DNA of 64,000 bases from Callorhinus ursinus (GCF_003265705.1 NW_020312817.1:47981825-48045824); one strand, 5' to 3'. Positions 35,701 through 47,117 are shown, counted from the first letter of the stretch. Notes: generated by a model not told the origin, from the letters alone. Program-made: numbers and translations.

Positions 35701-36521
35701 GCCAAAGGCAAGGGAAGCAAGGGCAAAAATGAACTATTGGGACTTCATCAAGATAAAAAGCTTTTGCACAGCAAAAGAAACAGTCCACAAAACCAAAAGA
35801 CAACCGACAGAATGGGAGAAGATATTTGCAAATGACATATCAGATAAAGGGCTAGTATCCAAAATCTATAAAGAACTTATCAAATTCAACACCCAAAGAA
35901 CAAATGATCCAATGAAGAAATGGGCAGAAGACATGAGCAATTTTCCAAAGAAGACATCCAAATGGCCAACAGACACATGAAAAAGTGCTCAACATCGTTC
36001 GGCATCAGGGAAATCCAAACCAGACCCTCAATGAGATACCACCTCACACCAGTCAGAATGGCTAAAATTAACAAGTCAGGAAACAACAGACGTTGGAGGG
36101 GATGCAGAGAAAGGGGAACTCTCCTACACTGTTCGTGGGAATGAAGCTGGTGCAGCCACTCCGGAAAACAGTATGGAGGTTCTTCGAAAAGTTGAAAATA
36201 GAGCTACCCTATGATCCAGCAATTACACTACTGGGTATTTACCCCAAAGATACAAATGTAGGGTCCTGAAGGGGTACATGCACCCCGATGTTTATAGCAG
36301 CAATGTCCACAATAGCCAAAATGTGGAAAGGGCCAAGATGTCCATTGACAGATGAATGGATAAAGAAGATGTGGTATATACATACAATGGAATATTATCC
36401 AGCCATCAAAAGGAATAAAATCTTGCCATTTGCAACAACATGGATGGAACTGGAGAGTGTTATGCTGAGCAAAATAAGTCAATCAGAGAAAGACATGTGT
36501 CATATAACCTCACTGATATGA
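32745..36521 (+). pseudogene. LINE-1 ORF2 (endonuclease / reverse transcriptase), disabled
   Basis: ORF2p nicks target DNA and copies RNA into it. The start is ATG at 32745 (MALNSYLSIVTLNVNGLNAP). The frame slips near 32834-32839, where one A appears lost, and again near 33240, where one base is missing before 'aatgacacactgg'. Endonuclease landmarks remain across frames: QETHF (about 32864), NIYAPN, GDFNTPL (about 33170) and SDHNALKP (about 33420). RT landmarks: [18 protein letters not shown], in-frame TAG at 34370-34372, [15 protein letters not shown] at 34887-34898. A deletion of roughly 100 bp or more follows FADD. The C-terminal part is open at 34922-35980 and shifts phase near 35935 and again near 36140. 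Confidence 0.92.
34729..34820 (+). mobile_element. 60-bp LINE-1 tail insertion with 16-bp TSD
   Basis: 'agaagtcctagccaca' occurs at 34729-34744 and again at 34805-34820. Between them (34745-34804) is only the last part of a carnivore L1 3' UTR ('aactaatgatgtaatgtatg', then 'gtgattaacataaca') plus an A-rich tail. The ends of the two other local L1s (28550-28600 reversed; 36925-36965) match it. It is an extremely 5'-truncated L1 insertion inside the RT region of the larger L1. Confidence 0.95.
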
Positions 36522-36965
36522 GGAATTCTTAATCTCAGGAAGCAAACTGAGGGTTGCTGGAGTGGTGGGGGTGGGAGGGATGGGGTGGCTGGGTAATAGA
36601 CATTGGGGAGGATATATGCTATGGTGAGCGCTGTGAATTGTGCAAGACTGTTGAATCACAGATCTGTACTTCTGAAAGAAATAATACATTGTATGTAAGA
36701 AAAAAAAAGAAGAAAATAGCAGGAGGGAAGAATGAAGGGAGGGAAATCGTAGGGGGAGATAAACCATGAGAGACTATGGACTCTGAAAAACAATCTGAGG
36801 GTTCTTGAGGTGAGGGGGGTGGGAGATGGGTTAGCCTGGTGATGGGTATTAAAAAGGGCATGTACTGAATGGAGCACTGGGTGTTATATGCAAACAATGA
36901 ATCATGGAACACTACATCAAAAACTAATGCTGCAATGTATGGTGATTAACATAACATAATAAAAA
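36522..36965 (+). other. LINE-1 3' UTR
   Basis: It follows the end of ORF2 and carries a G-rich block ('gtgggggtgggagggatggg', around 36564-36586), 'gagataaaccatgagagact', 'gggtgttatatgcaaacaat', 'taatgctgcaatgtatggtg' and the terminal A-run. Overlapping frames on both strands at 36510-36912 are products of this composition. The same block order ends the other two L1 insertions, confirming one carnivore L1 lineage. Confidence 0.85.
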
Positions 36966-36983
36966 AAAAGTGAACCCACTTTA

Positions 36984-38344
36984 GTTGCAAATGCATGTTT
37001 CAAAGCCTAAGTCAACCATTACAAATACTGTTAAAGAGTATAATTGATATGTTAAAAGGAGAGAAAATGAAATTGTATAAAATCATCAGTTGAAAGCAGA
37101 GAAGGAAAAAAAATGAGTGGAAGCCAAAATAAGGAACAAATAATGAGGACAACCAATGGAAAAAACATATGTATTCTGAGTCCAGGCTTTTGGGAAAATC
37201 GCAGGTGATCTGAGAGGCTATCATACAAGAAACTTACCATTCTATATAGTCCCCTCACCAACTCTTTATAAGCATGTGGAATTCACCAGAGTAGTTTCCC
37301 CACGTATGTTCTATTGAATTTCAGCTCCGAGTGAGTATCACAGATGGCTACTCACTACAGCACCTGGAGGCCACTTTGGAAGTTACTTGATCCATCAACT
37401 CAACTTCTCTTATGGCATGCTCACAATGAAGAAAGATGTTATATCTCTTTTTTCTACTTAGAAATTAAAAATAAGTTCTTCAGCTTATCAAATATATAAT
37501 GAGTTTTCAAATGTCCCCATTTCTTCATAAATATGTTGCTTGTATTTGAACAGTTTGATGTAAAAATCTGCATAAAGTTCATGCATCCCATTGCTTGTTA
37601 TGTCTCTCAAGTGTCTCTCAATCCAGAGGTCTCCCTTCTGTCTCCTTGCAATTTATTCTGAGTAAACCATATCCATATGCCCTATCAGGATTTCCAGATG
37701 CAGGATTTTGTTGCTCACATCTCCATGTTAGTTCTGGGTTTTTTTTTTCTAACATGTTCCCCTATATCCTTTGTTTTCCATAAACTTGTTGTTAGATCTA
37801 GAATCTTGATTGGATTCAGATTCCATTTTTTGTCAAGAACCCTTCATAGGTTTCCATCTGATGTACATCTTAGACTGCATCACTTGTGCAAAGCCGCAAA
37901 TCCACCTATGCTGCCCCCCCTTCCTCAAGCTGGGCACTGAGGCATCTTTGCTCATTCCCCTTACCTTGGATTTGTATTATCCTTTATCCTGAAGCTGAGA
38001 TTTCCTTCTTGGGCCTAAAAGAATCTGTCCAAAGCTAAGAGTGAGCATTCCTAGAAATGCTCACTCTTCTGCCTGTTCAGTCAGATGATGACATGACATC
38101 ATCATTCAAGTCTGATGTACTCAGGAGTGAAGGTGCTGTGTCTCTCTAATACTAAGAGCCTGGAATCTTAGGAGATAGAGATTCACGACATTGAAAACTA
38201 GCCCTCAAGCGAGGGTGATATCAAAATCTGGGTTCATTTGGCTTCCTCTCTACTATCACTTTTCTAGATGCACCTACAGCATAAGCGTAGGGCAGTGGCC
38301 ATCTGGAAAATTGAATGGGGCTATAACCAAACCACCAGGCCATG
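36984..38344. other. Mostly unassigned spacer
   Basis: 37560-37880 ('gatctagaatcttgattgg', 'tcaagaacccttcatagg') resembles an old interspersed repeat I cannot name. Frames of 60-87 codons at 37595-37992 overlap in three phases and lack domains. Confidence 0.4.
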
Positions 38345-38470
38345 TTTAATCTCAGGTCTTCTACTTTTATTGTCTCTGTGACCTTAGAAAAGTCACTTAA
38401 CCTTGCTGAGTCTTATTTTCCTCATCTCCATAATGGGAGTGACATACATTCTCAGGATTTTAATTGCATA
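38345..38470 (+). repeat. MIR relic
   Basis: 'gtctctgtgaccttagaaaagtcacttaacc', 'tgctgagtcttattttcctc' and 'atctccataatgggagtgac' (gapped) give the central MIR core. Non-coding. Confidence 0.65.
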
Positions 38471-38599
38471 CTGTGCTAATTAAAGCATAAAACACACTTA
38501 AAAGTACAGAGCAAAATACAAGTGTAAGGTTCCTGTAACTATATATCAAATGCCATTAGTAGGTTAGCATGAAGGGGATCCAGCCCAGATGAAGCACAA

Positions 38600-38885
38600 G
38601 AGAAGAAAAGGAGTAGACATCCTTCACTGTGTGCCAAGCACTTCATGTATGCAGAAAGGAATACAGAAATAATAAAGGACAAAAAAGAATATTCCATGCA
38701 ATGTGCATTTTTGAGGTTTTTAGTGATTATCTTAACTAAAATCAGGTACAACTAACTGTAAACACTTTTACAAGTCACTTCAATATGATTTATCTTGTTT
38801 AAAGCTCAGAACAATTCTATATAAGTTTACTGTTATCCCCATTATGAAGAAGAGGAACCAAAAATCAGAGAAACTTGCCTCATTT
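38600..38885 (+). repeat. L2 fragments
   Basis: 'tcactgtgtgccaagcactt' and, after a break, 'gcagaacaattctatataag'-type and 'ccccattatgaagaagagg' blocks (approximate) follow the L2 3' order. Fragmented and diverged. Confidence 0.45.
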
Positions 38886-39667
38886 CAGTTTAGACTTCTC
38901 TCTTAGGAATGACTGTATTGATTATTGAGATTTCTTTGTCATAACTACAAGAGCAAGAGAGCAAGATTATAGGAATAAATGGTAAAGGCTGTAGTCCTGA
39001 TTATTAAAGAAAAAAGCCATTTGAATTAAGCTGGTCCAAAAATCACCAATTACCATAGGTTCAAAACACAAGTAGTAAGATTAGTCAGAGCTGATGAGGT
39101 GACATGGAAACAGTATTAGGTACTTGGCTACCCACAGATAAGGTTAATAGAAAAGTTATTGCCAGATGTAAGAACTACAGACAATTGTCTCCATGCAATT
39201 GAAATCAACAGATAGTTATTAAACCTCTCTGAACTCCATTCATGCTTACTGTCTGTGCTTACTTGGTACTTACCTTAAGTTGCACTGCATTGTCAATTCA
39301 CCTCAAACATGCACCTGTCATCTCTCCAACAACTGAGACCTGCCTCTATTCTACCCATGGGACTATCTCCTCAAGAAAGATTTGGCTTGAGCCTCCTCCT
39401 TCCCCATGGACACTGCCCATTAGAAATCCAAAAATCATTGGCTAACAAGGTTCCTGAATCCAGTCTTCCCTGACCTTTCCAATTCACCCAACTTGTGTAG
39501 CAAAAGAAAACTATGTGTTACTTCAGTAAGGAAGCTAAGTATCAGATGCAGCCTACTCTCCAAGACTCTAATAAATAAAAGAGACCATAAAGGACCACAA
39601 AATGCAGTGGCTGTCTCTTCTGCTACTGCAATTGAAGAATGAACGTTGTAAGTTCCTTTCAGAGTTT

Positions 39668-39708
<41 letters not shown>

Positions 39709-40397
39709 AGTACAATGTTGTCTCTAGCAAGCTTCCTGGGAAGAGTACTGAGCTCTGAAGAAAAAACAGCACTCCTATGAGGCCCACCTACGAAGAGCCA
39801 CCCAGTTCATCTGAACCACCTCTGCTACACTTACCATAAAGCCATAGATTCTGTACCATGCCTCCCAAGGATGAAACCCTCTATAAAGTGTGTCACTAAG
39901 GTTTCATTACAGTCTTCCAATGCCCTAGAACAAAAATGAAAGTCAACCTAGAACCAGTCTTGACAAAAAAAAACCTGATCTGAGTATGTGCCATACATGT
40001 GCTAATAATGTTCTGGCCTCGCTCAAAAAAACTGTTTATCCCTGTCTAACTTATTAGTATCCAGAGGCCCTGAGCCTAAGAAATGATTGGAAATTAAATC
40101 TGGCTCTAAGTGGGTGTGGCCCACAAGGGGCACACAGAGTATACAGTGGTGCCTCAAGACTCTGCCATCCATCAATGTCTGGTGATATTCATAAAAACAG
40201 TGGAACAGATAAACAAAAATATTCAGAATGAAATCAATATAAAGTATTTACATTACATGCTTTAAAAGTGGTAACAGTAAGTAATAAATCTAGTAAAACT
40301 TATAGTTAAGCCCAACAATTTTAAAGGCTATGAAAGTAAATTAAAAGAAAAATGCAGAAATTTAAATACCTAAGGAACAATAGGGAGGAAAATTTTT
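38886..40397. other. Unique spacer with (GT)n microsatellite
   Basis: A clean (GT)n run occupies 39669-39706. Remaining sequence has short random frames only. Confidence 0.5.
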
Positions 40398-40412
40398 TAA
40401 AATAAAAATCTT

Positions 40413-40551
40413 GGGGTGCCTGGGTGATTCAGTCGATTGTCTGCCTTCAGCTCAGGTCATAATTTCAGAGTCCTGGGATCGAGCCCCATGTCATGCTCTC
40501 CATCAGTGGGGCAGTCTGCTTCTCCCTCTCCTTCTGCCCCTCCCCCTGCTT

Positions 40552-40597
<46 letters not shown>

Positions 40598-40791
40598 AAA
40601 TAAATATGGCTCAGTTGGTTAAGCAACTGCCTTCAGCTCAGGTCATGATCCTGGAGTCCCGGGATGGAGTCCCACATGTGGCTCCCTGCTCAGCGGGGAG
40701 TCTGCTTCTCCCTCTGACCCTCTTCCCTCTCGTGCTCTCTATCTCTCATTCTCTCTCTCTCAAATAAATAAATAAAATCTTTAAAAAAAAA
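40413..40791 (+). mobile_element. Fused pair of CAN SINEs
   Basis: The first unit (40413 to about 40606) runs from 'ggggtgcctgggtgattcag' through a long pure (CT)n run (40554-40593) to 'caaataaata'. The second (about 40607-40791) starts abruptly at 'tggctcagttgg', i.e. at the A box and lacking the first 11 or so bases, and ends with its own (AAAT)n and poly-A. No second target duplication lies between them. The outer flanks share only a weak 'aaaatctt'/'aaattctt' match. The 118-codon frame across both is not a gene. Confidence 0.85.
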
Positions 40792-41675
40792 ATTCTTGTC
40801 TCCTGTTGAAGGTTGAACTTTTGATTCTGAGGTGGGGATGGGCATACAGGAAGATCGTGAAGGAATAGCTCTTGGGATCAATACCCAAGAAAAGGCAAAG
40901 GAAAAATGAGATTAGGCAGAGGAAGAAGTGGAGTCTCAGTGGAGTCTCTGAGACCTGGATATAATTTCTCTGAGATGACCACCCAGATTTGTCACTAGCT
41001 GGGGTGAAGGAGCTGCCTGGTCCTTCACACTCCTACATTGAGAAGGCATTGAACATGGGCCACCTGAGGAAGAGAACATGGCCTTGGATGAAACAGCTCT
41101 CCTCAGCCCTGGCTGAGAGAGCTGAGAGCTGAGGGCGGCAGTCTCCCACATACCCCGCAGCCAGGAGCATGAATGAAGTCCTTCCACTGTGATGGGGGAT
41201 CAGAGCAGCGTCAGAGCATCACAGTACCCACCAAATGGTTCTTTACAATTCCACTACTAAACTGTATCATTTCTAAAACTATGAGAATTTTCAAAAATCA
41301 CTCAATAAAATCATAGAAAATCTAAAGGACATTATAATCATGTTAAGCTGGGGCGGGGGGGGGGGTTTGACAAACTTCCCCCAAACCTTTCATTGAACTG
41401 AGAAGACTTGAGTGGTAAATTCTATTGAGACCGCAAAGAATAAACAATCAAATCATAAACCAATCTCCTTATGAACACAGTTGCCAAAATTCTATATAAA
41501 ACATGAACAAATGTAACCCAGCCCTGTCCTATGATAACATCAAGCCCAAATAAGATTTATTTAAGACATGAGGATATAATGAGATAGGAAATATGATCAT
41601 TTTCAGAGATGTCCCTAAAAGAGCATCTAAAATTTCATTTGTGATTCATTCCTGGTTTAAATAAGTTTATATCTT
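40792..41675. other. Unique spacer
   Basis: Contains an 11-base G run at about 41352-41362. The minus frame at 40936-41187 has no domain. Confidence 0.45.
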
Positions 41676-41818
41676 GGGGCACCTGGGTGACTAAGTCAGT
41701 TAAACGTCTGACCCTTGATTTCAGCTCAGGTGTTGATCTCAGGGTCATGAGTTCAAGCCCCCTCCAGGCTGGGTGTGGAACTACTAAAAATGAATGAATG
41801 AATGAATGAATGAATGAA

Positions 41819-41857
<39 letters not shown>

Positions 41858-41869
41858 ATATTAAAAAAA
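41676..41869 (+). mobile_element. Older CAN SINE with long (GAAT)n/(AAAT)n tail
   Basis: Head 'ggggcacctgggtgactaag', then 'cttgatttcagctcaggtg', a B-box-like 'gagttcaagccc', and a tail of (ATGA)n then (AAAT)n over about 41790-41862. The 'cccttgatttcagctcagg' form marks an older subfamily than the 'ccttcggctcagg' copies. No clear target duplication. Confidence 0.85.
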
Positions 41870-42913
41870 GTAACAAATTTAATAAACTACAATCCAAAGG
41901 ACTCTTTTATAACATGTCAAAGCTTACTAATCTCAAAAGAGCAGTTGGCATCATACTTTAAAAATGTAAAATACTTTGGGATATTACTAATTAAAGCAAG
42001 AAATAATATGGATGCTTGTTTTCACTGCTGTCAGTTAACATTGTTTCCTAAGTGCTAGCTAATGCAAATAGCTTTTGTCAACTGGTTCCTAACTCAGGCT
42101 ACTAGATCAATTTTTAAGCTGGCAAAATCAACAGCAAATGGAGTTCTACTCCACATACTCTATGATAACATGACAAATAATATTCATACTGATATTTCTA
42201 CTCTAAATTGAGTCTCATTTCTGTTGCCTAGTATTTTGTCTTTCTTTGGTTTGAGACCTGGATGTAATTTTGAACTTCAGCCACAAAAATTTGATTTCTG
42301 GCTTTATTACATGCTCAATCTCTCCATCCTTTCAGGACACAAATTCCACATAGCTGCAGCTAGCAATTTTACCTACTATGGTAGAGATAGTGGGTGAGTT
42401 CCTGAACCCCGCCAAGTGGCTTTACCCTGGGATCCATGCTGTTTTCTTAACGGATGCCAACTGCTTGGTCACTAGTCTTAATTTCTACATATCCATCGGC
42501 CTGTATTTTCTTTCTTGGTGCCCCACAGGCCTGCTGGGATAGCAGCAGATATAGTATATCTAATATAATACCTTTATATTAGAGCCCCAGTCACTTGCTG
42601 TTTGCCTGCATCTTTAATAGTTGTCTGTTTTCTAGACTCACTTTCTTTCTAGAACTGTTTAGCTCTAAAACTATTTGACTCATTCCTTGGGAAGATATTT
42701 GTCCAGGTGGCAGGAACTACTTTACTTAGCCTGACTATACAAAATATTTTTGGATAGCTGACAATAAAACCCAGTAGAATGTTTGGCCTGGGAGAATCAA
42801 AGCTTACATGCCCTCTTCCTGGCCATGTCCCCAGGGCCCTAATAGAGTGAAAAAGGATGACAACTCAAAGATATTTGTTGAATGCATCATAGTCAAATCT
42901 CAATTTAAAATCA
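41870..42913. other. Unique spacer
   Basis: AT-rich, no frame or repeat recognised. Confidence 0.45.
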
Positions 42914-43144
42914 ATTTGTGGTTATGTTTTATTTTTTTTAAGATTTTATTTATTTATTTGAGAGAGAGAGAATGAGAGATAGAGAGCACGAGAGGGAAGA
43001 GGGTCAGAGGGAGAAGCAGACTCCCCGCCGAGCAGGGAGCCCGATGCGGGACTTGATCCCTGGACTCCAGGATCATGACCTGAGCCGAAGGCAGTCGCTT
43101 AACCAACTGAGCCACCCAAGCGCCCGATTTGTGGTTATGTTTTA
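42914..43144 (-). mobile_element. CAN SINE, minus strand, 18-bp TSD
   Basis: The body is 42932-43126, flanked by 'atttgtggttatgtttta' at 42914-42931 and 43127-43144. On the minus strand it runs head 'gggcgcttgggtggctcag', 'aagtcccgcatcgggctccc', GA/CT-rich middle, (AAAT)n and poly-A. The duplication ends in TTTT followed by A, the L1 endonuclease preference on that strand. Confidence 0.95.
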
Positions 43145-43627
43145 AAGAATACTAATATGAGTATTGTTAGGTTTAAAATTGTTAGGTGAAATGATGGAGA
43201 CAAGGGAAAGCCAAGAATTGCTGTTGGCAGCTATCAAGCTGAACTCTGTGAACTCACATGGGTTCTGATGTCATTAAGCTTCGGGAACATATAAAAATAT
43301 CTGGAGGACATTGCAGATATGAAAGAAAGGGCCCATGAAACAAAGGAACTCAGTATGTGGAGTAATTAAAATATGTGTTAATATTTAGGGTTAAAGAAAA
43401 TCCCTCCTTCCCCACTGATAATTCCACAACGCCTTTGAAAAGATCTTGTTTCTAAGAGTCCTGTATTTAAGTTCTAAGACATTATTTAAAATCAGATTTG
43501 TGATATTTTCAAGTTACTGAGCCTCCTTTTCTGCTTGAGTTATTTCTCATTTATAAAATAAGATTAGGATGTGATTAGGATCTCTGTCCCCCTCTGATGT
43601 TTAGTTATTTTATAACTCTGTAAAGTG
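43145..43627. other. Unique spacer
   Basis: Nothing recognised. Confidence 0.45.
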
Positions 43628-43823
43628 GAGGCTCTATTTTTTTTCAAGATTTTATTTATTTGAGAGAGAGAACATGGGGGGGGCGGGGAGGGACAAGCAG
43701 AGACCATGCTAAGCATGGAGCCCAATGCCAGGCTGATCTCACCACCCTAAGATCATGACCTGAGCCCAAACCAAGAGTTAGAGGCTTAACCCACTAAGCC
43801 ACCCAGGCGCCCCGAGGCTCTAT
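43628..43823 (-). mobile_element. Older CAN SINE, minus strand, about 10-bp TSD
   Basis: The body is 43638-43813 with 'gaggctctat' at 43628-43637 and 43814-43823. On the minus strand it has 'ggggcgcctgggtggcttag', a degenerate B box, a shortened CT segment and '(AAAT)n' tail. Several changes from the young form. Confidence 0.9.
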
Positions 43824-44574
43824 CTTTAAGAACAAGGGCAGTGTTCCACAGGTACAAGCAATATCCTGGGATATCTATGCTGGTTAATACAACAGTGAGA
43901 CACATGAGGTGATTCTGGCCATTATCAATGAGAAATATGCTCGTTCAATCTGGCCCATGGCATCATCTGCTAAGCAGAGAAGTTACCAAAAGCCTCTGCT
44001 GGAGAAATAATGCTTGGATACAGCTGAACTTGACCTGAAAGTACCTCATACATCCAGGATATGGAGTCAGGTGGCATCTTAGCCATTTAGATATTTACTT
44101 TATTAACCAGATTAACTAGGACTCAGGGGGCATCTTGGAGACAAAGACATGAATCCTATACACAGCAGGGGGTTCAGGTCTAATGGATGAGAGCAAGAGG
44201 GCATGATGGCGGTCACAATGCAAGGAGGGACAATAGGCCTCTTGAGAGAATCTGCAATAAAGGTAGATGAACTCTAGAATTAAAAAAAAAAAAAAGCAAA
44301 ACCAATACTGACTTGGAAAGTAGGACCAAAGATTTCAGGGGCATGGCACTTCTGAATGAGGTATGATCTTGGTAACACAATCTAACCCAGTCCCACAATG
44401 GTATATTTGTCTTCAGGGAGAAAAAGAACTGAATTTGTGATAGACCTCTAAATTCTGAAGGTATCAGAGTCCAAGTTATTTGGCGTTGGGGCCTCTCCCA
44501 TGCTCCCAATTTAGTAAAGATATAAAAAAGGGGGGGATTTTCTTTCAATTTTTTTAAGGAACTGCTTGGGTGCC
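43824..44574. other. Unique spacer with an A-run
   Basis: A14-15 at about 44281-44295. The minus frame at 44213-44548 (111 codons) crosses it and has no domain. Confidence 0.4.
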
Positions 44575-44770
44575 AAAGCCACAGTTTCTATACACCAGGC
44601 TGCCGGTTACACAAAAGTTACCTGAAGAAGCTTGTTAAAAATACAAATTTCTGTTTTTTTGGCTCCAAAAATACTGATTTGATAGGAACAGGAGTCAGGA
44701 GTCTACACTAAAAAGCACTTGTGGTGATTGAATATCAAGTGGTACCAAGAGCACATTTTGAGAAATAATT
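44575..44770 (+). mobile_element. MER5-type hAT fossil (first of two)
   Basis: 'ttacctgaagaagcttgttaaaaatacaaat' region and the end 'agagcacattttgagaaata' (gapped) match MER5 order. Short, non-autonomous, diverged. Confidence 0.5.
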
Positions 44771-44783
44771 TTCTGACATCTTG

Positions 44784-44945
44784 CCATTCCCAGTGTGGTC
44801 CATGGCCCAGCAGCACCTTCAACACCTGGGAGTTTATTAGAAATGCAGAATCTCAAACCCCACCCCAAACCAGCTGAATTAGACTCTGCATTTAACAGAA
44901 TCCCAAGGTGATGCGTGTGTGAATTAAAGTTTAAAACTCACTCTA
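44784..44945 (+). mobile_element. MER5A-like hAT fossil (second of two)
   Basis: 'cagtgtggtccatggcccag', 'cacctgggagtttattagaa', 'atgcagaatctcaaacccca', 'gctgaattagactctgcatt' and 'aaggtgatgcgtgtg' follow MER5A closely. Same orientation as the copy just upstream. Confidence 0.7.
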
Positions 44946-45330
44946 AAGTTTCAGAAGTTGTGGTTCATTTGAGGAAACAGGGACTCTCAGATAAAAGCTG
45001 TATTGTGTCTCCTGAATGACTAGTACTTAACCTCTGGTAACAGTGGCAAATGTCTCCAGCAACTAAGGTAGAAGGGGAGGCTGCATAGGTGGCTAGTGGC
45101 CAGGACCTGCCTACCTAATGTATACAGGATGGGATGATAGAACTGATTCATGCACATATGTAAGATGGCTTTGGGGATTCTAAAAATTACTCGAGGATAG
45201 GTTAGTCTTCATGGAACAGAATTCCATCTTCCTAAAGATGGAAGCTTAGAATTATTGAGATGTAGGCTTAAATAATAATGTGATAAAATGTGTATTCACA
45301 GGCTGTTGAAGACTAGGACATTTAAATTAT
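44946..45330. other. Unique spacer
   Basis: Nothing recognised. Confidence 0.45.
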
Positions 45331-45367
45331 GGTATATAAAGATTTTTTTTTTTTTGGTATATAAAGA
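45331..45367. repeat. 12-bp direct repeat around a T13 run
   Basis: 'ggtatataaaga' at 45331-45342 and 45356-45367 flanks 13 Ts. It may be a tail-only retro-insertion or a slippage product. Confidence 0.6.
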
Positions 45368-45386
45368 CTAAAATCAGAAATTAGGA

Positions 45387-45601
45387 GGGGTGCCTAGGTG
45401 GCTCAGTCAATTAAGTGTCAGACTCTTGATTTCACTCAGGTCATGATCGCGGGGTCTTGAGATCAAGTCCCATGTCGGCTCCGCACTGGGGCATGGAACC
45501 TGCTTAACATTCTCTCTCTCCCTCTGCCCTTCCTGCTGCTCATACACGTGTTTTCTCTCTCTCTCTAAAACAAAAACAAAGAAAAAGAAGAAAAAGAAAA
45601 A
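45387..45601 (+). mobile_element. Older CAN SINE
   Basis: Head 'ggggtgcctaggtggctcag', 'gactcttgatttcactcagg', B-box-like 'gagatcaagtccc', CT-rich end and an A/AAG-rich tail. Flanks 'gaaattagga' and 'gaaattcaag' are at best an imperfect target duplication. Confidence 0.85.
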
Positions 45602-47117
45602 TGGAAATTCAAGAGTTCCTTGATATCTTTTCCCTCTTTTTTTTCATATGAAAATGAAGAAATGATATATAAGGTTTCTTTAAGCTCAAAAACGAAAAGA
45701 GCTGATGATTTTTTCTGAATCCTAAGAATGATTGCCCTCTGTATGCATGACTTCAGATGAAAAGATCTGGCATGCTCACTGCTGTGAGCCCATATTACCA
45801 CCAAATCATGACCAGCTGTCGTCCATTTACTTATTTAAACACTATTGCTTGTTTGTAGCTGCTGAGGTTATTTACAGTCTGTCACTTGCTGTGACTTTTC
45901 ATTATCTGCCTAATTCTTTTTTTCAAAAAAAAAAAATGCTGCCAGGAACTGTGGCATGCCAAATGCATCCATCTATCCTTCATGTTTCAGAGTAGCCAAG
46001 ACACTGGGCAACATTTCATGCAACCATGTATCCATCTATGCAACAAGCTTCCCTTTTCTCCCTTGGTTATTTTTCTCTCAGAGTGTTCTCTCTCCATTCT
46101 ACTTCACTTCATTCATATCCCTCTTCTACTATTATTTATTTATGCATCATTTATATGTTTAAGCATGATACACAAATCAATTCCATAAGAATCAAGTAAA
46201 TGTAACCATCTTCTATGCAAAGTGACTAGAATAGCACCTGGCAAATACAGGCATTTCTTAAATGTTGGGCATTCACTGGACATTTTTTGATAGAGATGCC
46301 ATGTTGCTATGGGAAGTGTAGGATATAAAATACAATTCTGAGTTCATATCATTTATCTCCAGAACTGGCTACATAATTTGCTAGCTTCGGTGGAGGTTGA
46401 AAATGTGGACCTCCTCTCCAAAAATTATTAAGAATTTTAAGATGGTGACAGTAGAGTGGGACCCTTCGGGCACAGGCACAAGCCACGTAACCATAAAGCC
46501 ATAAAGATCATAGAAAAGCTGTCAGAAAAGTTTTTTTGGACTGTCTGGCTCTGCTAGAAGTTTAGGGAGGAAACCTAAAACTAAAAAATGTAACCCTCTG
46601 CTAGAGCATGCCCAATTATTCAGTGCTGATAGAACAAAGATAACACATGGAAAGGAGGCAAGTAGAATAGCAGAATTTAATTACCACAGAGACCCTGACC
46701 AATAAATAATATTAACTTAAAAATATTTTATTATTAATAATCTGAGTCCACTCACCACTCCTAGAGGTACATATCAAAAACTAGGGCATCTTTTTCCCCT
46801 CACCTGTCCCTCCCCTCCCTCCCCTAAATCAGAGGATGGATGCATTTCGTGGCTGAGAAAATGTCAATAATGAGGAATTAATACAAACTGAAATGCACTG
46901 TAATATGTTGGCATGTTGGGGTAGAAAAACAGGTTGAAAGCCATTACTTTAACTTGTGCTAAATGGCTATGAAGACTCCTGTGATGATCTTGTTCATATG
47001 TACATAGCATCTAGCCTTCTGTCCTTATTTACACAATGTCCCAAATGTTTACATATCTGTCTCCATTACCAGACTCTAAGGTCCTTCCGAGCAGGCTTGC
47101 TGTCTGCTTTTTATACG
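45602..47117. other. Mostly unique spacer
   Basis: 46205-46265 ('agaatagcacctggcaaata' region) looks like a MIR tail. 47060-47105 ('ctaaggtccttccgagcagg') looks like an L2/L3 scrap. Frames at 45565-46188 and 46956-47195 have no domains. Confidence 0.4.

Larger units (their letters stand above)
30162..36983 (+). mobile_element. Near full-length, disabled LINE-1 (about 6.8 kb)
   Basis: The element is 30180-36965. It is flanked by 'aaaagtgaacctacctta' (30162-30179) and 'aaaagtgaacccacttta' (36966-36983), 16 of 18 bases alike. Order: 5' UTR with GC-rich then pyrimidine-rich parts (30180-31775), ORF1 (31776-32665), short spacer, ORF2 (32745 to about 36520), 3' UTR with a G-rich tract, A-rich end. 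Several frameshifts, a stop in the RT domain, a deletion after FADD and a 60-bp foreign insertion make it inactive. The diverged duplication fits an insertion of moderate age. Its 5' duplication directly touches that of the minus-strand L1. Confidence 0.93.

Noticed and set aside
40411..40767. 118-codon frame with Leu/Ser repeats
   Set aside because: It runs across two fused SINEs and their (CT)n segment.
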